Shown: positions 13,742 through 14,748 of the stretch, in pieces
How the letters are laid out: every line of letters begins with the position of its first letter
How positions within the stretch are numbered: position 1 is the first letter of the stretch
Assembly: GCA_023426765.1 (NCBI GenBank)
Contig: JAEZBW010000218.1
Location: 1-14,748, forward strand
DNA: 14,748 bases
Source: Bacillota bacterium
Lineage (GTDB): Bacteria > Bacillota > Clostridia > DSM-8532
Direction: 5' to 3'
The notes under the pieces: model-generated
Databases searched by the model: none
Told to the model about the DNA's origin: nothing
The model's input: the letters and a program-made list of their open reading frames with translations, nothing else
Translations under genes and position numbers: made by a program

Positions 13742-13885
13742 CGATAACAACGCATGCCCATAAAGGTGCAGCGGGAAAGGCTCTGGAGTATGCGCACCAC
13801 ACCGCTTCACCGGGCGCAAAGCGCCGCCAGGAAGAAGGGCTCTGAGGGTCCGGTTCAGCGGTGTCGGGCATGCAAAACGTTATAT
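13742..13885 (+). repeat. attC6 recombination site
   Basis: R'' CGATAAC (13742-13748), L'' GCATGCCC, L' GGGCATGC and R' GTTATAT (13879-13885). The central hairpin GGCGC-AAA-GCGCC is perfect here. Length 144 bp. Downstream, up to the DUF692 start at 14021, lie AACTCC/GGAGTT (13888-13903), a leader hairpin and AT-rich sequence with an isolated TATAAT at 13964-13969 that lacks a well-spaced -35. Confidence 0.87.
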
Positions 13886-13909
13886 GCAACTCCATGGGGA
13901 GTTATCTCT

Positions 13910-13924
13910 GCCGCTTCCTGCGGC
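13910..13924 (+). other. 5' leader hairpin of cassette 7
   Basis: GCCGC pairs with GCGGC around TTCCT, 31 bases after the crossover G, a little further than in the other cassettes. Confidence 0.45.
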
Positions 13925-14020
13925 TGGGAAAGACTCTGGAGTTTTGATTAGTAGTTATTTCACTATAATTAGGTATTGTAACTGGTGATTATCTATATTA
14001 TGTGATGAGAGGATAAAGAG

Positions 14021-14650
14021 ATGAAAATTGCATGTAATTATTATCAGGAAACCGAGCAACTTTTAGATGAAAATAAAATTGATATTGATTATTTTAAATA
14101 TCCCGGACTTGGTTTTCAGATGGGAATCATGGAAGATATAAATGCATTCAATAATTTTTGTAATAGGGTAACGAAAAAGCGACCTATTCTGTTGCATGGA
14201 TTATATCCGGCACCGCATGATTTATCATCACTTTATTTACAAGAGGAATTTAACGAGGACATTACAAAAAGGCTTATCAGTATGACTAAAACACCTGGCT
14301 TATCTTTTCACCCAGCTCTTTCAAGATTGCCAGCTGATATACCTTTTAGTAAAACATTTGATATGATAATAAAAAATGCAAGATTCATAAAAGAAAAATA
14401 TGCGAACATAAAATTTGTCTTGCTTGAAAACTGCGATAATATTCAGTGGGGTGATTTACTAAAACCTGAAATTATTACACAATTATTAAATGAAAGCGGT
14501 TGTGAGTTTTTACTTGATATTAGTCACGCTTATTGTGCTTCAAGATGGTTAGGTGTTTCGTTTTTTGATTATTTAAAGCGACTGCCACTTGATAAAACTG
14601 TGGAGATACATATCAACGGATGTGTTAGCTCCAATCTAACTTGGCGGTAA
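14021..14650 (+). CDS. DUF692/MNIO-like TIM-barrel protein, C-terminally truncated
   Basis: A 209-residue protein resembling the DUF692 group (multinuclear non-heme iron oxidases, relatives of MbnB/TglH), a TIM barrel that binds iron. Candidate ligands are H59 (LLHGL), H97 (SFHPAL), E136 (LLENCD), D166 and H169 (LLDISHAY) and H197 (EIHING). Family members are usually about 270-290 residues, and the sequence stops making family sense after EIHING. The last residues up to the stop at 14648-14650 seem to come from inserted DNA, so the gene is probably disrupted. SD GAGAGGAT lies 7-8 bases before the ATG. Such enzymes often modify a partner peptide, but no precursor peptide is visible here. A sugar-isomerase-like TIM barrel is the alternative. 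Confidence 0.6.
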   Translation: MKIACNYYQETEQLLDENKIDIDYFKYPGLGFQMGIMEDINAFNNFCNRVTKKRPILLHGLYPAPHDLSSLYLQEEFNEDITKRLISMTKTPGLSFHPALSRLPADIPFSKTFDMIIKNARFIKEKYANIKFVLLENCDNIQWGDLLKPEIITQLLNESGCEFLLDISHAYCASRWLGVSFFDYLKRLPLDKTVEIHINGCVSSNLTWR

Positions 14651-14748
14651 ATTCCATGACTACTGGCGGAACAATTTCCGGCCATATTGGCGGTAATGTT
14701 AAATTCCAGGTTTTCCGGAGGGGGAGTTTATCGCATTTCAGGCCCAGA
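14623..14748. mobile_element. Possible end of an insertion sequence (runs off the window)
   Basis: From about 14623 the sequence changes. TGTTAGCTCCAATCTAAC begins it, then three near-repeats follow at 22-24-base spacing, each TGGCGG followed by an AATTCC/ATTTCC end (starting near 14641, 14664 and 14688). Multiple short direct repeats near the tip are a feature of IS21-like and some other IS ends. No transposase is visible in the last 100 bases, so the identity is open. Confidence 0.4.

Larger units (their letters stand above)
8007..14622 (+). mobile_element. Integron-like cassette array (six attC sites, seven cassettes)
   Basis: Cassettes, cut after the G of each GTTA core: 8007-8746 (hicBA), 8747-9745 (lipoprotein), 9746-10606 (methyltransferase), 10607-11372 (hicBA), 11373-12514 (methyltransferase), 12515-13879 (kinase + RidA) and 13880 to about 14622 (truncated DUF692). 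Each complete cassette has matching inverted ends of 17-19 nt, and all genes share one orientation. Coding parts are AT-rich while the attC sites are GC-rich and mutually similar; this mosaic composition and the mix of unrelated accessory functions are typical of integrons. Confidence 0.85.

Noticed and set aside
8608..13885. CRISPR array or plain dispersed repeat
   Set aside because: Repeats are about 140 bp, spaced by 0.7-1.4 kb of coding DNA, and have paired box structure with GTTA cores, which fits attC and not CRISPR.
13754..13951. Plus-strand open frame across attC6
   Set aside because: It lies almost wholly within the attC and leader hairpins, has no good ribosome site and no counterpart product.

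Overview
The window has two very different halves. Bases 1 to about 6700 hold the 3' part of a bacterial V-type ATPase operon in the order I(partial)-K-E-C-F-A-B-D. Genes are tightly packed, some overlap, and most have strong Shine-Dalgarno (SD) sites. This gene order, the clear AGGAGG-type sites, a TTG start on ntpA and the AT-rich accessory genes suggest an anaerobic Firmicute, most likely Clostridia. This is an inference; no rRNA or taxonomic marker is present. The c-ring subunit keeps the residues that bind Na+ in Enterococcus NtpK, at matching spacing, so a sodium-translocating enzyme is likely.

A terminator after ntpD (6735-6770) and a good sigma-A-type promoter (6786-6815) lead into a tyrosine recombinase gene (6856-7920). 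Downstream, on the same strand, is an integron-like cassette array with six attC-like sites of about 136-184 bp. They delimit seven cassettes: (1) hicBA, (2) a putative lipoprotein, (3) a SAM methyltransferase, (4) a second hicBA, (5) another SAM methyltransferase, (6) a FlaR-like P-loop kinase plus a RidA-like protein, (7) a DUF692/MNIO-like protein. The last gene is cut short near 14620, where repeats that look like an insertion-sequence end begin.

The array shows three regularities that I could read directly. First, the first 17-19 nt of each complete cassette are nearly the reverse complement of the nt just before and including its own terminal R'' box, far beyond a 7-nt core site. A mismatch recurs at the 11th position in all six complete cassettes, and the left base there is always A. 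Second, most cassettes are bracketed by small hairpins. The one before each attC has a 10-bp stem with constant outer bases and covarying inner bases. The one at the cassette start lies about 24 nt from the crossover G, and many loops follow NTCCRT. Third, the recombinase keeps all catalytic residues but seems to lack the extra segment that defines classical IntI. It carries an added N-terminal domain instead and faces the same way as the cassettes, so the attI-like junction lies at its 3' end. Together these suggest an integron-like system built on an unusual recombinase and a more elaborate cassette end. The recombinase-array link rests on position only.

Both hicBA cassettes have candidate promoters of their own. 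No cassette promoter is obvious upstream of the array, but no terminator separates the recombinase gene from cassette 1, so read-through is possible. The longest gaps between genes (up to about 400 bases) are filled by attC sites, hairpins and leader sequence.
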